NCBI GenBank assembly: GCA_030141585.1
Contig: JAQIFP010000065.1
Coordinates: forward strand, 5,440-61,056
Source: Ophryocystis elektroscirrha
Lineage: Eukaryota; Apicomplexa; Conoidasida; Neogregarinorida; Ophryocystidae
Length of the DNA: 55,617 nucleotides
Reading direction: 5' to 3'
Both the position numbers and the translations under genes were made by a program. This document shows positions 51,538 to 55,617 of the stretch, one piece after another (positions within the stretch are counted from its first letter, which is position 1; every line of letters begins with the position of its first letter). Below the pieces are notes generated by a model. The model did not search any database, was not told the DNA's origin, and saw nothing but the letters and a program-made list of their open reading frames with translations.

Positions 51538-54500
51538 ATTTACACATATATCTATTATTTTAGATATAAGAATGTAATATATACATACATATATATGTGT
51601 ATATACATATATATACTGAAACAGTATAGGTAAATTATTGTTTAATCAATTAATTAGACATGTTTGATAATGGAGTATTGTTAGTAATATGTGGTTAGTC
51701 TCTAAATTATAATTATTTCAAATATATTATTTTATACTGACCAATGCAAACGTAAAGCGTGGAGAAAACATTCCATAGAATCAATACATATCATAACACC
51801 AAAAGTAGCGGCAGCGAACATGGCAAATACAAAAAACAATACTATACCATTAGCAACAATATCCATGTTAGACTCCAATACTGTTTTGATGGTCATATTA
51901 AATAAAACCTAAGATATAAAAAAAAAAAAGTTACACATATGTAAAAGATATATATTAAAGGATGTATATAAATATATATATATATATGATATTTAATTAT
52001 ATTTATCATATTTTTTTTTTATTAAATTACAAATAAACGTAAACTTGTACGCTAACATATCTGCAAATATATGTGTATGTAAACTTGAAAAATATTAAAT
52101 AAGAAATATAATTAAGTAAATTAGTGATATTAATTTATTAAAAAAATATATAAAGCTATATATTAGGTATATTACCAATGAAAGTTGTTGATGAGCTAAA
52201 GATAAAGCCCATAGACGAAGATAAGAAGCAGTATTAGAAATAGAACTCAAAACGAACTCAATAGTCTCTACTAGTTGATGAATAAATTGCTCCCAAAAAT
52301 CATATTCGGACTCTTTTATATCTTGAGCATCCACTTCAACATCATTTTCTAATACTGATACTACCGAAGCATAAATAATTAAACAACTTACATTGTTTTT
52401 TGAGTTTTTTTTGGTTATATAAATTCGTCAATGGTACCACGAATAACATCAAGGGAACAGAGATTCCCATGGTTATGAGACATATCTGTAAATTAACATT
52501 ATTTTTACATCAATTTCGCCATATTACTATTATTATTGACATTCTTATTACTATTAACAATATTACTTTAAACATTATTATAGTTAACATTATTAATAAA
52601 TTCAAATATATATATATATACTTGCATATATATATATATATGCAAATAAAATATGAAGATACAGAACGAATGTATTTATAAGCGTCATACTATTCATAAT
52701 TAAGTTTTAAATGTAATTCAATTTACCTTTTGAACCGTAGCTTGACCTCTGAAAGCAACTAAAACAGGTTTTTGGCCAAGACATAGTTCAACAAGATTGG
52801 TAATTATCAAAGGTTTGTTAGTCTTGCCATCAATCTCACCGACCGGAGTAAGCCATTTCCAGAAAATAATCAAATTCATAAAACCCAAAAAACAAAAGAG
52901 GAATAAAACTTGCGGTATTAGAACAAAAAAAAAATGTATATAATCTTTGAAGTAAATGTTATTAATTCCTTTCAAAAACAAGCCTGCGGCCATATGTACA
53001 AAACCAACCTACACACAATTTTATTATATTTTATTTATGATTATAATTTATTATATTCATTATAAATTACATAATAAATAACTATATATCAAAATATAAC
53101 TATTAACAGTATATATTATTGAATATAACATATATATATACATATAACATACTAAATTAGCTGAATATACATATATATATAATAGGATAAATTAGCTAAA
53201 TACATATATATATAATAAAATAAATTAGCTGAATATAAATAAATAAATATATATATATATATATATATAAATTAGCTGAATATATATATATTAGTGTGTT
53301 TAAAAATGATATCATATGAATTAGTAGAATGATACTTACAATGACAGATAGCTTCATTTTGAAAGAGTTGGTGAATTGCAACTCATTAATAGCTCCTTTC
53401 CATATAGGGTCAAAACCAAAAGGATAAGGATTCCGGGTACTATCGTATTTGTACTGAAACGCGTATAATTAATAGTTTAAGTAAATACCGTAATGACACT
53501 GGTATCTGAAGATTTCTTTAAATAGCGCGTTCCAAACAAATTGAGTCCTAACGAAAAAAAATCATTGTATAATAATCCTGAATATATAGAGAATAAACTG
53601 ATCAATAAAATTAAATATCGTCCACCAACAATCATAGAAGCCAACTCGTCTCGATTTTTTTGCCATTTGTGAGCGTTCCGTAGTAAATAAATCGAAAAAG
53701 ATAAAATGATTAAACCATGGCCAACATCGCCAAACATAATTCCGTAAATGAAAGGGAACGTTATTACTGTGAATATGGCTGGATTGATTTCACGGTACCG
53801 CGGAATTCCGTACGTGTCTAATAAAACTTGGAACGGTCTTGTCAACTCATTAGTTTTTGAGTATGTAGGTGGAAGCGAAGAAGTTAGAGGAATATTGTCC
53901 GTTAGTAAGAATGCTAAGGCCTATAAAATAAACATATAATTAAACCATATAGCTAGTTATATAACATTCTAGAGAGTAAGATATATATATATATATATAT
54001 ATTAAAAAATGTACTTTATTATTATTTAATAATAAAGTATTATTAAATAATTATTATTATTGAATAATAAAATATCAATAATTGTTTAATAATAATATAT
54101 TAATCATAATCTTATTGATAAACACCCTTGTTAAATATATATATATAAAGTACTTTATTATTATTTAATAATAAAGTATTATTAAATAATTATTATTATT
54201 GAATAATAAAATATCACTAATTGTTTAATAATAATATATTAATCATAATCTTATTGATAAACACCCTTGTTATATATATATATATAAAGTAATTTATTAT
54301 TATTTGATAATAAAATATTAATTATTATTTAATTAATAAATATTCTTTATACTTCTTTAAGTTGCGTATAATAAAATACCTGGTCTGCTTTTTTTGCTTG
54401 CGTAAGGATTTGGCGTATTCTGGTTTCTTCTGATACAAGAAACCAGCAATTTGCTCGAAGCGTAATCTCCTTGCCTTCAAATAAATTTAAAGAGGAGTAA

Positions 54501-55262
54501 ATAGCTTTTTCTTTGACGCAAAATAATCGGTAATCTTCAATTAAAGACCCTTTAGACGGACTTTTTACATTTAAAAGTGCTTGAACCTCAGAAGCAAAAT
54601 AATTTTCGTACGCGAATAGAGCTGTAGCTTTATCCTTTATTACTTCACTTATAGCTTCCAATCTTTGTAAAGCATCGTTTAAAGATTTAGGCCATTCGTA
54701 GCTATTAGTGCCGAAAGCGTTAATTATGCGATGAATTTTTGATACTACACTGTTGGGATGTTTGGGATTTGACCCCGATAATACGTAAATTACAAAAACT
54801 ACACGTGACATTGGCTTCAACGTCGTGGGATTCAGTATTTCTTCATTTACATCGCTAAACAGTGTTATAGCGTTTCCCCTGGCTACTCTTATTACGGCAC
54901 GTGAAAATTTGTCTTGATCTGTATTTGCTAAAACTCCTGCAATAGTAAAGAAAAAATTGGAGCTATTTTGAACATCTTCGGCATCTGATGCCCTCAAGAA
55001 ATTTTGTTCTTGATTATCATTAGACAAGAGCTTGAAAGAATCTATTGCTTTTTCAAGTACAGCCCGTTCTTCGGAAGCCAAGTTTTTTTGTTTAATCAAA
55101 TCCAAATTGTTTTCTTGAAACCGTAAAAATTGTTTATGTAAGTTATGCAGTGTTTCCTCTATTGACTCAAATTGATAATTGCATTGAGACTTCAAAAATT
55201 TATCAACATCCGCTGGAATTATAGTTGTTCCAGGCAGTTGCTTAATTTGTTCGTATAGAAAT
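51206..55262 (-). CDS. VPH1/ATP6V0A-like: V-ATPase V0 subunit a, N-terminus off the right edge
   Basis: Proton-translocating stator subunit of the vacuolar ATPase. The most upstream exon seen (about 55262-54376) reads [20 protein letters not shown] and the cytosolic domain with coiled-coil [18 protein letters not shown]; roughly the first 70-90 residues lie beyond the window. The membrane half follows: [20 protein letters not shown] and [19 protein letters not shown] (about 53840-53660), [20 protein letters not shown] (about 52890), [20 protein letters not shown] with the essential channel arginine (about 52230), FLHALRLHW (about 51760), and the last exon 51296-51206, [18 protein letters not shown]. 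It ends DSVE with TAA. Family length (about 800 or more residues) fits. The long introns carry microsatellites and the 139-bp repeat. Confidence 0.95.
54010..54300. repeat. 139-bp tandem duplication with inverted-repeat core
   Basis: A unit beginning GTACTTTATTATTATTTAAT starts at 54011, 54150 and (diverged) 54289, a period of 139 bp. The first two copies are almost identical, including the GC-containing marker AAACACCCTTGTTA. Each unit carries a near-palindrome ACTTTATTATTATTTAATAA with its complement TATTAAAGT. It lies wholly in a V-ATPase a intron. Confidence 0.95.
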
Positions 55263-55470
55263 CTAATAAATTTTAGTTATACATATTATATCTATAATTC
55301 AATTTAATTCAATTTATTAATTATTATATACATAACTATTTATTATTATTATATTTATATATATATATATATATAAAAATTTTAATTATTATATATATAA
55401 ATAATTTTTATTTTATATAGATACTAATTATTATATATATAAATATTAATTATTATATATATAAATATTA

Positions 55471-55506
<36 letters not shown>

Positions 55507-55617
55507 TATCTTCATCAGTAAGAAATATTATATATTTGTGAATATGTGTGTAACTGTTTATTATTTTTGAAGGATTATTCATATAAATTATAGTTATGCG
55601 CTTTAACATAGTCTTTT
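55263..55617. other. AT-rich intron sequence upstream of the V-ATPase exon
   Basis: An acceptor-like TTTATTAG precedes the exon at 55262. Further out is AT-rich sequence with (TA)n near 55480-55500 and TATATATAAATA repeats at 55390-55460. No additional V-ATPase exon was recognised before the window end. Confidence 0.55.

Overview
The window is a piece of nuclear DNA from a very AT-rich, intron-rich unicellular eukaryote. Typical eukaryotic genes are interrupted by GT...AG introns, the standard stop codons TAA, TAG and TGA are all used, and (TA)n microsatellites fill introns and spacers. Nothing bacterial, and no CRISPR array, rRNA or convincing tRNA, was seen. A CBM20 plus trehalose-phosphate synthase plus phosphatase fusion occurs in several protist lineages (apicomplexans, oomycetes, some algae), so an alveolate/SAR-type protist is plausible. 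The lineage is not proven from this sequence alone.

Layout. 1-604: satellite and AT-rich sequence leading into the first gene. 605-10232 (+): most of a TRRAP/Tra1 pseudokinase, the giant scaffold of SAGA/NuA4-type acetyltransferase complexes. 10243-10758 (-) and 11089-11415 (+): two small, divergent, predicted secreted or membrane-anchored cysteine proteins. 11627-13961 (+): a lysine-rich protein of unknown function. 13986-21679 (-): CBM20-TPS-TPP trehalose protein. 22162-29206 (-): a cullin. 29558-31420 (+): phosphoglucomutase. 31571-36228 (+): LENG8/Thp3-like SAC3/GANP protein. 36836-37779 (+): two tandem small paralogues ending in Cys-Cys. 37949-40732 (+): CCDC47-like ER protein. 40725-41948 (-): 3' half of UBA3 (NEDD8 E1). 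42438-42626 (-): 5' exons of Rab6. 42996-44452 (-): SUMO E1 subunit AOS1/SAE1. 44581-47453 (-): CCA-adding enzyme. 47833-49004 (+): ribosomal protein eL19. 49241-49981 (-): unknown protein. 49982-51178 (-): DNAJC9-like co-chaperone. 51206 to past the right edge (-): V-ATPase subunit a.

The genes are mostly housekeeping: chromatin, ubiquitin-like modifier pathways (cullin, UBA3, AOS1), glucose-phosphate/trehalose metabolism (PGM and TPS-TPP), tRNA maturation, translation, trafficking and proton pumping. The main surprise is the compaction of gene ends. Convergent coding regions are 10 and 24 bp apart or overlap by 8 bp. On the minus strand, V-ATPase a, DNAJC9 and an unknown ORF follow each other with 27 and 0 bp between stop and start, with TAAATG at both starts. 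This contrasts with long AT-rich introns and with a second class of introns only about 31-39 nt long. The Rab6/UBA3 junction looks like two broken genes joined at a microsatellite, by rearrangement or misassembly. Exon boundaries given here were read by eye from phase and splice-site fit; those marked approximate need transcript support.
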